Assembly: GCF_900105055.1 (NCBI RefSeq)
Contig: NZ_FNTA01000004.1
Location: forward strand, 6,975,501 to 7,039,500
Length of the DNA stretch: 64,000 bases
Reading direction: 5' to 3'
Source of the DNA: Amycolatopsis lurida
GTDB taxonomy: Bacteria; Actinomycetota; Actinomycetes; Mycobacteriales; Pseudonocardiaceae
Each line of letters opens with the position of its first letter. Position 1 is the stretch's first letter. Shown here one piece after another: positions 15,097-23,178 of this stretch. Made by a program: the position numbers and the translations under genes. The notes under the pieces are model-generated. The model searched no databases. It had not been told where the DNA came from and saw only the letters and a list, made by a program, of their open reading frames with translations.

Positions 15097-16410
15097 TCAG
15101 CCGAGCAGGAACGAGCGGATCTGGCCGGCGACGGGCTCGGGGGCCATCCAGAAGGCACTGTGGTCGTGGTCTTCCAGCGTCAGCACGGTGACGTTCGGCA
15201 GGATCGCGGCCAGCGCCTCGGCGCCGGTGCGCATGAACGCCTCGCCGTTGCCGCCGACGGCGACGGCGATCGGCGCGTCGATGCTCCAGCGGTCGGTGGG
15301 CAACGGCGTGCCGTCCTGGAGCCCGCGCCAGATCCGGCCGTCGTAGGCGTAGGTGTGGGCATAGGACTTCGTCTTCTCCCAGGACGGGTCCTGCGTGATC
15401 ATCGGGAGGTATTCGGCGGGGACGCCGACCACCTCGCTCATGAAGTATTCGCCTGCCTCGCTGCGCTTGCCCGCCGCGACGAGCGCTTCCATGTGCTCGA
15501 CGGAATCGGCGGGAACCGGCGGCCGGGAGCCGTCGACGATGAACGGAGGCTCATAGAGGTAGAGGCCGGTGACCTTGTCGCCCAGGGCGCTGGCCGCGTC
15601 CAGCACGATCCCGCATCCGCCGGATCCGGAGGCCAGGGCCGCGGAGCCGCCGAGGACGTCGATCAGCGCCGAGATGTCCTCGATCTCGCGCGCGGGGTCG
15701 TAGGGCTGCGGGTCGCCGCTGGCGCCGCGGCCGCGGCGATCGAAGCTGAGCACGGTGAAGTCCTTGGCCAGCGCCGTGTACAGGCCGGCGACGGAGGTGT
15801 GGTCCTCCGCGACATTGCTGACCACGATGATCGCGGGACCCGAGCCGGTCTTTTCGTAGGCGATGGTGGTGCCGTCGGCCGAGGTGATGGTGTCCATGGT
15901 CGGTTCTCCGTCTGTGGTGTCGGTCGGGGTGTTCAGTACGTTGTCGAGCCGTTCGAGCGCCTCGAGGTAGCCATCGGCCATTTGCTGTTCGACAGCGCGT
16001 TGCAGGGCGGCGCCGTCGGCGAAAACGGCGCAGACGTCGACGGTGCAGCCGGTCCCGGCGGCGGCGAAGGTGACCGTCGTGGGGAAGGTGTCGGTGCCGT
16101 CGAGCCGCCACGCCTCGTCGGCGAACGCGTCCTCGTAGGCCAGCTCGGCACACGGCTCCACCACGGTGTACGTGGCGACACTGCGTACCGCGGCGGCCGA
16201 CCCGTCCTCCGGCGCGATCTGGAACCGCCAGCGACCGCCGGGGCGCACGTCCATCTCGTAGACGGTGGCCGCCCAGCCCCGCGGGCCCCACCAGCGACCG
16301 ATCGCCTCGGCGTCGGTCCACGCCCACCAGGCGCGGTCGACGCCCGCGGCGTAGGTGCGGCTGATGTGGACGGTGTTGTTCGTCCTGTCGATCACGATGC
16401 CGTCGGACAC
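15097..16410 (-). CDS. Fusion: SRPBCC (AHSA1) domain + alpha/beta hydrolase
   Basis: One open frame of 437 aa holds two domains. Residues 1-165 are an AHSA1/SRPBCC domain (DRAWWAWTDAEAIGRWWGPRGW, VRPGGRWRFQI). Residues 172-437 are an alpha/beta hydrolase (TTIAYEKTGSGPAIIVVSN, FDRRGRGASGD, a nucleophile-elbow-like ALASGSGGCG, and a terminal His in EDHDHSAFW). An internal ATG at 15897 with GGAGA 8 nt upstream could also give the hydrolase alone. The GTG start at 16410 has AGGAG upstream and lies 12 bp after an ArsR gene, the usual partner of SRPBCC genes. No stop separates the domains, so the fusion appears real. The substrate is unknown. Confidence 0.8.
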   Translation of the reverse strand: MSDGIVIDRTNNTVHISRTYAAGVDRAWWAWTDAEAIGRWWGPRGWAATVYEMDVRPGGRWRFQIAPEDGSAAAVRSVATYTVVEPCAELAYEDAFADEAWRLDGTDTFPTTVTFAAAGTGCTVDVCAVFADGAALQRAVEQQMADGYLEALERLDNVLNTPTDTTDGEPTMDTITSADGTTIAYEKTGSGPAIIVVSNVAEDHTSVAGLYTALAKDFTVLSFDRRGRGASGDPQPYDPAREIEDISALIDVLGGSAALASGSGGCGIVLDAASALGDKVTGLYLYEPPFIVDGSRPPVPADSVEHMEALVAAGKRSEAGEYFMSEVVGVPAEYLPMITQDPSWEKTKSYAHTYAYDGRIWRGLQDGTPLPTDRWSIDAPIAVAVGGNGEAFMRTGAEALAAILPNVTVLTLEDHDHSAFWMAPEPVAGQIRSFLLG

Positions 16411-16421
16411 GGCCGAGCTCC

Positions 16422-16757
16422 TCACGCGTTCGGTTCGGGGGCGCGGTCGCCGTCGAGGAGTGAGCCGAGACGGTCCATCCGTCCCACCCACAGCGCCGCG
16501 AAACCTTGCACCCAGTCGCTGATCAAAAGCATCGCTTCGGGGTGCAGCCGGTAGATCCGCTGCTGGGCCTGCTTGGTCATTTCGACCACGTCGGCCTCCG
16601 CGAGCAGCCGCAGGTGCCGGGACACCTGCGGCTGGCCGAGGCCGAGCGCGTCGACGATGGCGCCGACCGGCCGAGGCCCCTCTTTGAGCAGCTCGACGAT
16701 CCGGAACCGGTTCGGCTCCGAGATCGCCGCCAGTCGCTGCTGCACGGTAGCGGTCAT
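16422..16757 (-). CDS. ArsR family transcriptional regulator (SRPBCC-linked)
   Basis: This 111-aa winged-helix regulator reads VQQRLAAISEPNRFRIVELLKEG, then VGAIVDALGLGQPQVSRHLRLLAEADVV. No metal site is seen. The ATG at 16757 is used; an in-frame GTG at 16772 would add five residues. Immediately upstream is an unusually AT-rich stretch (ATATATA, about 16770-16802) suited to an operator or promoter. It forms an operon with the SRPBCC-hydrolase fusion and probably represses it. Confidence 0.87.
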   Translation of the reverse strand: MTATVQQRLAAISEPNRFRIVELLKEGPRPVGAIVDALGLGQPQVSRHLRLLAEADVVEMTKQAQQRIYRLHPEAMLLISDWVQGFAALWVGRMDRLGSLLDGDRAPEPNA

Positions 16758-16767
16758 GCGATGAGCA

Positions 16768-16805
16768 TACACGACGCTATATATACGCGCAAATAGATAT
16801 ACGGG
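16768..16805. promoter_or_regulatory. AT-rich promoter/operator region of ArsR operon
   Basis: In an otherwise GC-rich window this stretch reads CGACGCTATATATACGCG followed by CAAATAGATATACG. The low GC and short symmetric TATATA core suggest the promoter and ArsR site. No exact dyad longer than 8 bp was found. Confidence 0.4.
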
Positions 16806-16839
16806 ACAGACGCCGGCCCCCCGCCGACGTGCGGGAGGA

Positions 16840-18012
16840 TCAGCGGAAGGCGGCCAGACCGGTGACCGACTGGCCGAGCGAGAGCGCGTGCATCTCTTCG
16901 GTGCCTTCGTAGGTCAGCACGGTTTCCAGATTCGACATATGCCGCATCACCGGGTACTCCAGCGAGATCCCGTTGGCGCCGAGCATGGCGCGCGCGGTCC
17001 TGGCGACCTCCAGTGCGGAGCGGACGTTGGCGAGCTTGCCGAAGCTGACGTGGTTGTGGTGCAGCGTCCCGGCGTCCTTGAGGCGTCCGATCCGCAGCGC
17101 GACCAGCCCGGCGCGGTTGACCTCGACGACGAGATCGGCGAGCTTGCGCTGGGTGAGCTGGAACCCGGCAAGCGGTTTGCCGAACTGTTCCCGGCTCAGC
17201 GTGTACTCCAGCGCGGACTCGTAGCAGGAGCGGGCGGCGCCGACGACGCCGAACAGGATCCCGTAGCGCGCCTCGTTCAGGCAGGACAGCGGTCCACGCA
17301 AGCCCCTGACCTCAGGGAACGCCGCGGAATCGGGAAGGCGGACGCCGTCGAGCACGAGTTCCGCGGTCAGCGAGGCCCGCAGCGACAGCTTGTGCTTGAC
17401 CTCGTTCGCGGTGAAGCCCGGCGTGTTCGCGGGGACGACGAAACCGCGCACGCCTTCGTCGGTCTGGGCCCAGACGACCGCGACGTCGGCGACGGTTCCG
17501 TTGGTGATCCACATCTTCGTACCGCTCAGCACCCAGTCCGAGCCGTCGCGCACCGCGCGGGTCCGCATACTGCCGGGGTCGCTGCCGGCGTCCGGTTCGG
17601 TCAGGCCGAAGCAGCCGAGCGCCTCACCGGCGGCCATCCGGGGCAGCCACTCCTGCTTCTGCTCCTCGGTGCCCCATTTGTGGATCGCGTACATCGCCAG
17701 CGAGCCCTGCACCGAGACGAAACTGCGCAACCCGGAGTCGACGGCCTCCAGCTCCCGGCAGGCGATGCCGTAGGCGACGGCGCTGGTCCCGGCGCAGCCG
17801 TAACCCTCCAGATGCATGCCGAGCAGTCCGAGCTGCCCGAACCCCTTGGCGAGCTCGGCGGCGGGCAGAGCGCCCGTTTCATACCACTCGGCGACGTGGG
17901 GCAGGAGCTGGTCCTGCGCGTAGGAGCGCACGGCATCACGCATGGCCCGGTCCTCGGCGGTGAGCTCGGCGTCGAGATCGAGGAAGTCGCGCGGATCCGG
18001 GCTGCTGCTCAT
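16840..18012 (-). CDS. Acyl-CoA dehydrogenase, glutaryl-CoA dehydrogenase-like
   Basis: This 390-aa FAD flavoenzyme has ACAD motifs: CFGLTEPDAGSDPGSMRT, WVLSGTKMWITNG, SREQFGKPLAGFQLTQRKLADL and LGANGISLEYPVMRHMSNLE. The catalytic base is Glu369 in TYEGTEEMHALSLG. That position and context are those of glutaryl-CoA dehydrogenase, which oxidises and decarboxylates glutaryl-CoA to crotonyl-CoA in lysine/tryptophan breakdown. A related short-chain substrate remains possible. The ATG at 18012 has AGGAG 8 nt upstream. The gene stands alone apart from a small upstream frame. Confidence 0.9.
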   Translation of the reverse strand: MSSSPDPRDFLDLDAELTAEDRAMRDAVRSYAQDQLLPHVAEWYETGALPAAELAKGFGQLGLLGMHLEGYGCAGTSAVAYGIACRELEAVDSGLRSFVSVQGSLAMYAIHKWGTEEQKQEWLPRMAAGEALGCFGLTEPDAGSDPGSMRTRAVRDGSDWVLSGTKMWITNGTVADVAVVWAQTDEGVRGFVVPANTPGFTANEVKHKLSLRASLTAELVLDGVRLPDSAAFPEVRGLRGPLSCLNEARYGILFGVVGAARSCYESALEYTLSREQFGKPLAGFQLTQRKLADLVVEVNRAGLVALRIGRLKDAGTLHHNHVSFGKLANVRSALEVARTARAMLGANGISLEYPVMRHMSNLETVLTYEGTEEMHALSLGQSVTGLAAFR

Positions 18013-18084
18013 GCGGTCACTCCTGGTCGGCTCGGTGGGTCGTCTTCCTAAGAAGAAAACCACACACGCGACCGGAGTCGGGTG

Positions 18085-18264
18085 TCAATGATTCCGGCAG
18101 CCGGTGGTCTTCGTCACCTGAACCGATGCCGTGGCCGTCCGGGCGGGGGTGGAGCGCCGCTTCTGCGCCGGGATCAGCAGCTCCGCGAAGGTAGGGAAAG
18201 GCACGCTCTCGATGTCGTCCCGCCAGGCGCTGAGCAGGCGAGTCAGTTCGTCGGCGTCCTGCAT
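18085..18264 (-). CDS. Small hypothetical protein (59 aa)
   Basis: An ATG at 18264 is preceded by GGAGG at ideal spacing and opens 59 codons to a TGA at 18085-18087. The N-terminal half is acidic and helical (MQDADELTRLLSAWRDDIES), followed by VPFPTFAELLIP and a basic Ser/Thr/Ala-rich tail with one Cys near the end. No family is recognised. The strong ribosome site and G/C-rich third positions argue for real coding. It lies 72 bp upstream of the acyl-CoA dehydrogenase on the same strand and is divergent from hisH. Confidence 0.6.
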   Translation of the reverse strand: MQDADELTRLLSAWRDDIESVPFPTFAELLIPAQKRRSTPARTATASVQVTKTTGCRNH

Positions 18265-18372
18265 CGTTCCTCCATAAGTGCAGGGCGGTCCTGCGCCGGC
18301 CTTTCACTCGGAGTCGCTAATACCCAGAAGAGTGAAGGTCGAAACGGGGAATCCGGGAAAAATCCGGTCCGC

Positions 18373-18378
18373 TAGCCT
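18373..18378 (+). promoter_or_regulatory. -10 box of leaderless hisH promoter
   Basis: TAGCCT is followed by 7 nt and the hisH GTG at 18386, with no Shine-Dalgarno sequence. Confidence 0.5.
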
Positions 18379-18385
18379 GGTGTGC

Positions 18386-19024
18386 GTGGCTACTCCTCGC
18401 GTGGTGATCCTGGACTACGGGTCCGGCAACCTCCGCTCCGCCGAACGCGCCGTCCAGCGCGTCGGCGCCGACGTCGAGGTCACCGCCGACCCGCATGCCG
18501 CGCTCGAGGCCGACGGCCTGGTCGTCCCCGGAGTCGGTGCCTTCTCCGCCTGCATGGAAGGGCTGCGGTCGGTGTCGGGGGAGAAGATCATCGGCAAACG
18601 CCTCGCCGGCGGCCGCCCCGTGCTGGGCATCTGCGTCGGCATGCAGATCCTGTTCGAACGCGGTGTCGAGCACGGTGTGGAGGCCGAGGGTGCCGGTGAG
18701 TGGCCGGGCACGGTCGACAAGCTCGAGGCCGACGTCCTGCCCCACATGGGCTGGAACACCGTCCGTGCCCCGGAGGACTCGCGGCTGTTCGCCGGTCTGG
18801 ACGCGGACACGCGGTTCTACTTCGTGCACTCCTACGCCGCGCGGACCTGGGAACTGGACTCCGGCCTCGCCGGGCAGCAGCCCAAGGTGACCTGGGCGAA
18901 CCACGGCCAGGACTTCGTCGCCGCCGTCGAGAACGGGCCGCTCTGGGCGACCCAGTTCCACCCCGAGAAGTCCGGGGACGCCGGGGCGCACCTGCTGCGC
19001 AACTGGCTGAAGAGCCTGTCTTAG
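18386..19024 (+). CDS. hisH: Imidazole glycerol phosphate synthase, glutaminase subunit
   Basis: This 212-aa class I glutamine amidotransferase hydrolyses glutamine and passes ammonia to HisF. The triad is visible: Cys83 in LGICVGMQILF, and His192/Glu194 in ATQFHPEKSG. The oxyanion PGVGAF segment lies near residue 50. The start GTG 18386 (VATPRVVILDYGSGN) sits 7 nt after a -10 box; no RBS is present. It is followed 9 bp later by priA. Its partner hisF lies 6.3 kb downstream, unlike in compact his operons. Confidence 0.96.
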   Translation: MATPRVVILDYGSGNLRSAERAVQRVGADVEVTADPHAALEADGLVVPGVGAFSACMEGLRSVSGEKIIGKRLAGGRPVLGICVGMQILFERGVEHGVEAEGAGEWPGTVDKLEADVLPHMGWNTVRAPEDSRLFAGLDADTRFYFVHSYAARTWELDSGLAGQQPKVTWANHGQDFVAAVENGPLWATQFHPEKSGDAGAHLLRNWLKSLS

Positions 19025-19027
19025 AGT
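19022..19027 (+). promoter_or_regulatory. -10 box of leaderless priA promoter, overlapping the hisH stop
   Basis: TAGAGT begins with the hisH stop codon TAG and is followed by 6 nt and the priA GTG at 19034. An extra internal promoter here could express priA independently of hisH. Confidence 0.4.
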
Positions 19028-19033
19028 GGGCGC

Positions 19034-19771
19034 GTGACTTTCACGCTCCTTCCCGCCGTTGATGTGGCCGATGGCCAGGCCGTGCGACTCGTCCAGGGCG
19101 AGGCCGGCACCGAAACCTCCTATGGCAGCCCGCTGGATGCGGCGCTCGCCTGGCAGCGCGACGGGGCGGAGTGGATCCATCTGGTGGACCTCGACGCCGC
19201 GTTCGGCAAGGGTTCCAACCGCGAACTGCTCGCCGACGTCGTGGCCAAGCTCGACGTCCAGGTGGAGCTGTCCGGCGGCATCCGCGACGACGCCTCGCTG
19301 GAGGCCGCGCTGGCCACCGGTGCCCGCCGGGTCAACCTCGGCACCGCGGCGCTGGAGGACCCGGAGTGGACCGCGAAGGTGGTCTCCTCCTACGGCGACC
19401 GCGTCGCCATCGGGCTGGACGTGCGGATCACCGAGGCCGGGCACCGGCTGTCCGCCCGCGGCTGGACGCAGGACGGCGGTGACCTCTGGGAGGTCCTCGA
19501 CCGGCTCGACCGCGACGGCGCGCAGCGCTATGTCGTCACCGACGTGAGCAAGGACGGCACCCTCCAGGGGCCGAACATCGACCTGCTCCGCGAGGTCGCC
19601 GCCCGCACCGACGCGCCGGTCATCGCCTCCGGCGGTGTGTCCAGTGTGGACGATCTTCGCGCGCTGGCCGCGCTGGCCCGCGACGGTGTCGAGGGGTCCA
19701 TCGTCGGCAAGGCGCTCTACGCCGGCGCGTTCACCCTGCCCGAGGCGCTCGCGGCCGTCGCGGAGTTCTGA
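19034..19771 (+). CDS. priA: Bifunctional phosphoribosyl isomerase (HisA/TrpF, PriA)
   Basis: This 245-aa (beta/alpha)8 barrel isomerises ProFAR (HisA step) and, in actinobacteria, phosphoribosyl anthranilate (TrpF step). Signatures are LLPAVDVADGQAVRLVQGE with the first catalytic Asp and basic Arg, VELSGGIRDD, GWTQDGGDLWEVLDRLDRDG and VVTDVSKDGTLQGPN with the second Asp. The last two segments match actinobacterial PriA. No trpF occurs beside trpECBA, which supports the dual role. Confidence 0.93.
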   Translation: MTFTLLPAVDVADGQAVRLVQGEAGTETSYGSPLDAALAWQRDGAEWIHLVDLDAAFGKGSNRELLADVVAKLDVQVELSGGIRDDASLEAALATGARRVNLGTAALEDPEWTAKVVSSYGDRVAIGLDVRITEAGHRLSARGWTQDGGDLWEVLDRLDRDGAQRYVVTDVSKDGTLQGPNIDLLREVAARTDAPVIASGGVSSVDDLRALAALARDGVEGSIVGKALYAGAFTLPEALAAVAEF

Positions 19772-19850
19772 GCTTTACCTCCCGGGTAATCGACGCCACG
19801 CGCCGGTTCGGTCAGGATTCCTTCCAGGACAACGAAACCTGGAGGACACC

Positions 19851-20198
19851 ATGACCGCCTACGGACTCGCCCACCTTCGCCCCGCCGCCGTGCTGGCCGA
19901 AGAGGTCTTCGAGTACATGGAACGGATCCAGGCCACGCTCGATCCCTTCGGCGGCAGGTTCCTCGTGCACGGAGCCGGGGTTCACGTCGTCGAGGGGGAG
20001 TGGCCGGGGGCGCTCGTGCTCATCGAGTTCCCGAGTCTCGACGCCGCGCGGGAGTGGTACGACTCGCCCGCGTACCGGGAGATCCTGCCGCTGCGGGCCG
20101 ACCACATCCCCGGCGACCTGATCCTGGTGGAGGGATGCGGGCCGGACCACGACTCGGCGGCGCTGGCGGCTTCGCTGCGGGCGTTGCAGGCCGCCTGA
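19851..20198 (+). CDS. DUF1330 domain protein
   Basis: This 115-aa protein has the dimeric ferredoxin-like fold of DUF1330: FEYMERIQATLDPFGGRFLVHG, then ALVLIEFPSLDAAREWYDSPAYREILPLRAD. The family is common and functionally undefined. GGAGG stands 6 nt before the ATG. It follows priA in the same direction after a 79-bp gap and ends 1 bp from the stop of the convergent F420-type gene. Confidence 0.85.
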   Translation: MTAYGLAHLRPAAVLAEEVFEYMERIQATLDPFGGRFLVHGAGVHVVEGEWPGALVLIEFPSLDAAREWYDSPAYREILPLRADHIPGDLILVEGCGPDHDSAALAASLRALQAA

Positions 20199-20199
20199 C

Positions 20200-20586
20200 C
20201 TACTCCGCCAGCTTGATCGCGATGCCCACGGTCCGGTCCTTCGGCCCCCGCAGCCTGCTGAAGAACATCGTGACCCGCCCGGTGATCCCGTACTTCCGCG
20301 CGATCACCTTGCGCACGCGTTCGGTCTCGTCGAGGTCCAGCAGCCGCGCCGCACCCGCGACGACGTCGCCGTGGGTCTTGGCGCCGCGGAAATCGCAGGC
20401 CTGGACCTCGACGCGGCCGCCGTTGCGGATGCGCTTGACCTTGCCCGCCTTCCGCTCGGACCAGATCACCAGTTCGCCGCCGTCGCCCGCCGCCCAGACC
20501 GGGGTCGGCACCGGGGCGCCGTTCTTGCGGAAGGTGGTCAGGACGACGTACTTCTCGGCGGCGATCCGCTCGAACTCCGATCCCAT
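20200..20586 (-). CDS. PPOX-class F420-dependent enzyme (pyridoxamine-5'-phosphate oxidase fold)
   Basis: This 128-aa split beta-barrel protein contains KYVVLTTFRKNGAPVPTPVWAAGDGGELVIWSE and RNGGRVEVQACDFRGAKTHG, the pattern of the F420-dependent (FDOR-B) subgroup of PPOX-like proteins in actinobacteria. Such enzymes use F420H2 for reductions or bind F420 as a store. The substrate is unknown. A TAGACT box 6 nt upstream of its ATG suggests leaderless transcription. Confidence 0.8.
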   Translation of the reverse strand: MGSEFERIAAEKYVVLTTFRKNGAPVPTPVWAAGDGGELVIWSERKAGKVKRIRNGGRVEVQACDFRGAKTHGDVVAGAARLLDLDETERVRKVIARKYGITGRVTMFFSRLRGPKDRTVGIAIKLAE

Positions 20587-20592
20587 GTGGAA

Positions 20593-20598
20593 AGTCTA
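20593..20598 (-). promoter_or_regulatory. -10 box of leaderless F420-enzyme promoter
   Basis: On the minus strand TAGACT is followed by 6 nt and the ATG at 20586. Confidence 0.45.
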
Positions 20599-20611
20599 GG
20601 TTGTTCAAGGG

Positions 20612-21346
20612 CTAGGGCGTCCGGCGACGCAGCGTCGCCGCGCCGAGCACCAGCGCGGCCAGGGCGCACGCCCCGACGATGATCAGGTTCCGGAGCAGCG
20701 TCGCGTCCACGGTGCCCGACGTGGTGACCCGCGTGAGCGCTTCGACGGCGTACGAAAGCGGCATCACGTTCGAAAGCCAGTTCAGGAGCCAGCCCATTTC
20801 CCCGCGCGGAACGAACAGCCCGCACAGCAGGATCTGCGGCAGCACGAACAGCGGCATGAACTGCACCGCCTGGAACTCCGTCCGCGCGAACGCGCTCACG
20901 AACAGGCCGAGCGCCATCCCGAGAAGGGCGTCGAGGACGGCGATGAGCAGCAGCATCCCGATCGAGCCCGCGATGTCGAGGCCCAGCCAGGCGAGGGAGA
21001 CCCCGGCGGCGACGCCGACCTGTACGACCGCGATCGAACCGAACGCGATCGCGTAACCGAAGAGCAGGTCCATCCTGCCGATGGGCAGGGTCATCAGTCG
21101 TTCCAGGGTCGCCGTGGTGCGCTCGCGCAGCGTGGTGATCGAGGTGATCAGGAACATGATCAGGAACGGGAAGACGCCGAGCAGCGCCGGGGCGACCCGG
21201 CTGAACACCGCTTCGGAGTTGAAGACGAAGCGCAGCAGCACCATAAGCAGCGACGGGACGACGATCAGCATCGCGACGGTGCGCGGATCGTGCCGGAGCT
21301 GCAGGAGGATGCGACGGGCCGTGGCGAGCGTCAGCGAGGGGTTCAC
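20612..21346 (-). CDS. ABC transporter permease (ABC-2 type)
   Basis: This 244-aa membrane protein has six likely helices. The motif block SITTLRERTTATLERLMTLPIGRMDLLFGYA is typical of ABC-2/drug-exporter permeases. The GTG start at 21346 overlaps the ATPase stop (GTGA), so the two are translationally coupled; the frame continues further 5' only as a shadow of the ATPase gene. It pairs with the adjacent ATPase to form a heteromeric exporter for an unknown substrate. Confidence 0.9.
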   Translation of the reverse strand: MNPSLTLATARRILLQLRHDPRTVAMLIVVPSLLMVLLRFVFNSEAVFSRVAPALLGVFPFLIMFLITSITTLRERTTATLERLMTLPIGRMDLLFGYAIAFGSIAVVQVGVAAGVSLAWLGLDIAGSIGMLLLIAVLDALLGMALGLFVSAFARTEFQAVQFMPLFVLPQILLCGLFVPRGEMGWLLNWLSNVMPLSYAVEALTRVTTSGTVDATLLRNLIIVGACALAALVLGAATLRRRTP

Positions 21347-22065
21347 GAGGTCACCTCCGTCTCCCGGACGAGCCGCAGGAACGCCTGCTCCAGATCGGTC
21401 GTCCCGGTGCGTTCGCGCAGTCCGGCCGGGGTGTCGTCGGCAAGGATGCGGCCTTCGCGCATGAGCAGCAGGCGGTCGCATCGCGCGGCCTCGTCCATGA
21501 CGTGGCTGGACACGAGCAGCGTGGCCCCGCCCTCGGCGAGGCGGCGGAACATCGCCCAAAGCTCGTCGCGGAGCACGGGATCGAGGCCGACGGTCGGTTC
21601 GTCGAGGACGAGCAGTTCGGGTTTCCCGAGCAGCGCGACGGCGAGGTTGGCGCGGTTGTGCTGGCCGCCCGACAGAGAGCCGACGAGCTTGCCCGCATGG
21701 TCGGCGAGCCCGACTTCGGCGATCACCCTGTCCACATCGGACATCGGCGCGCGAAGGACGGAAGCGAAGTAGCGCAAGGCTTCCGTGATGGTGAGGTCGG
21801 CGTAGATGGCCGGGTTCTGGGTGGCGTAGCCGATCAGCCGCCGCAGCGGCGGGCTGCCCGCGGGATGGCCGAGGACGGTGACCTCGCCCGCGGCGACGAT
21901 CTGCACGCCGACGATCGCGCGCATGAGCGTCGTCTTGCCGCAGCCGCTCGGCCCGAGCAGGCCGGTGACGCGACCGCGTGGCGTCCGGAACGCGATGTCC
22001 TTGACGACCTCGTGACCGCCGCGGACGATCCTCAGTCCCGTCACGGAGATCGCTGAATTAGCCAT
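21343..22065 (-). CDS. ABC transporter ATP-binding protein
   Basis: This 240-aa nucleotide-binding protein has Walker A GPSGCGKTT, a Q-loop near ATQNPAIYADLTITEAL, the ABC signature SLSGGQ, Walker B ELLVLDEPTVGLDP and the H-loop SSHVMDEA. It belongs to the drug/antibiotic export (DRA-like) group that pairs with ABC-2 permeases. It is the first gene of the two-gene leftward operon. AT-rich GAATTAAACAC just before the ATG may be part of the promoter. Confidence 0.94.
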   Translation of the reverse strand: MANSAISVTGLRIVRGGHEVVKDIAFRTPRGRVTGLLGPSGCGKTTLMRAIVGVQIVAAGEVTVLGHPAGSPPLRRLIGYATQNPAIYADLTITEALRYFASVLRAPMSDVDRVIAEVGLADHAGKLVGSLSGGQHNRANLAVALLGKPELLVLDEPTVGLDPVLRDELWAMFRRLAEGGATLLVSSHVMDEAARCDRLLLMREGRILADDTPAGLRERTGTTDLEQAFLRLVRETEVTS

Positions 22066-22152
22066 GTGTTTAATTCTGCGCCCGTTGAGAAGCGTGAGTC
22101 AAGGGGGCGCATCGAACTACGCGATCGTCACCGCGGCCCCAGCGGCGGCGCG

Positions 22153-22190
22153 AGAAGGTCCCTTTCCCTCGGCTCAGCCGAGGAAACTGA
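22153..22190. terminator. Decayed family-2 palindrome after the quinone oxidoreductase gene
   Basis: CCTCGGCT-C-AGCCGAGG forms a perfect 8-bp stem inside AAGGTCCCTTTCCCTCGGCT. It shares TTCCCTCGGCTCAGCCGAGG with the element at 34705-34759. The outer arms no longer pair well. The position suits termination of the leftward gene ending at 22227. Confidence 0.5.
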
Positions 22191-22226
22191 AGCCGGGCAA
22201 GGGCGGCTGTGGCGTGGCGGGAAACC

Positions 22227-23150
22227 TCACGGGACCAGGACGAGCTTGCCCCGGACGTGGCCGCCTTCGCTTTCGTCCTGTGCCGCGGCCGCTTCGGCGA
22301 GCGGGTACACCCGGGCGATCGGCAGGTCGAGCTTGCCTTCGGCGGCGAGTGCGGCGCCTTCGGCCAGCGAGCCGGGGACCTGCTCCGCCGGAGAACCCGA
22401 GGTGAAGCGGACACCGTGGCCGGCCGCGTCCGGCGCGGCGATGGTGATGACCCGCTTCGGGCCACCGGTCAGCTCGACGAGGGTGGCGAGCGAGCCGCGT
22501 CCGGAGGCGTCGAAGGACGCGTCGACGCCCTGAGGCGCGACGACACGTACGCGCTCGGCGAGCCCTTCGCCGTACTGAACCGGGACGGCACCTAGTGAGC
22601 GCAGGTAATCGTGGTTCGTTTCGCTCGCCGTGCCCACGACCGTGAGCCCGCGTGCGACGGCGAGCTGGACGGCGATGGTGCCGACGCCGCCCGCGGCGCC
22701 GTCGATGAGCAGCGTCTCGCCCTTCTGAAGATCCAGGAGGTTGAGAGCGCGGTAGGCGGTGTTGACGACCGCCGGCAGCGCCGCGGCCAGCTCCCAGGAG
22801 AGCGCCTCGGGCTTGCGGATCAGGCCCGCGGGTTCCGCGAGGACGTACTCCGCGTACCCGCCGATGCCGGACCCCAGGACCTCGTCACCGGCCGCGAAAT
22901 CGGTCACTCCCTCGCCGACCGCGTCGATCACGCCCGAGATGTCCCCACCGGGGACGGCGGGGAACTTCGCGGGATACACCTCGGCCATCAGCCCGGAGCG
23001 GATCTTCCAGTCGATCGGGTTCACACCCGCGGCCCGGACGGCGACCCTGACCTGGCCGGGACCCGGCACGGGAAGCTCGCGTTCGAGGACGCGCAGGACC
23101 CCGGAGTCGCCGTACTCGGTGAACGCGATGGAGCGGTAGGTGTCCGTCAT
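22227..23150 (-). CDS. NADP-dependent quinone oxidoreductase-like protein (zinc-free MDR)
   Basis: This 307-aa medium-chain dehydrogenase/reductase has an N-terminal catalytic domain (VRAAGVNPIDWKIRSGLM, FPAVPGGDISGVIDAVGEGV) and a Rossmann domain (GETLLIDGAAGGVGTIAVQLA, VVGTASETNHDYLRSLGA). It lacks the zinc Cys/His ligands, as in quinone oxidoreductase and related NADPH reductases. The specific substrate is unknown. Monocistronic by appearance. Confidence 0.9.
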   Translation of the reverse strand: MTDTYRSIAFTEYGDSGVLRVLERELPVPGPGQVRVAVRAAGVNPIDWKIRSGLMAEVYPAKFPAVPGGDISGVIDAVGEGVTDFAAGDEVLGSGIGGYAEYVLAEPAGLIRKPEALSWELAAALPAVVNTAYRALNLLDLQKGETLLIDGAAGGVGTIAVQLAVARGLTVVGTASETNHDYLRSLGAVPVQYGEGLAERVRVVAPQGVDASFDASGRGSLATLVELTGGPKRVITIAAPDAAGHGVRFTSGSPAEQVPGSLAEGAALAAEGKLDLPIARVYPLAEAAAAQDESEGGHVRGKLVLVP

Positions 23151-23178
23151 GCCGTCGACAACCGCCGTCCGCCCGTCA

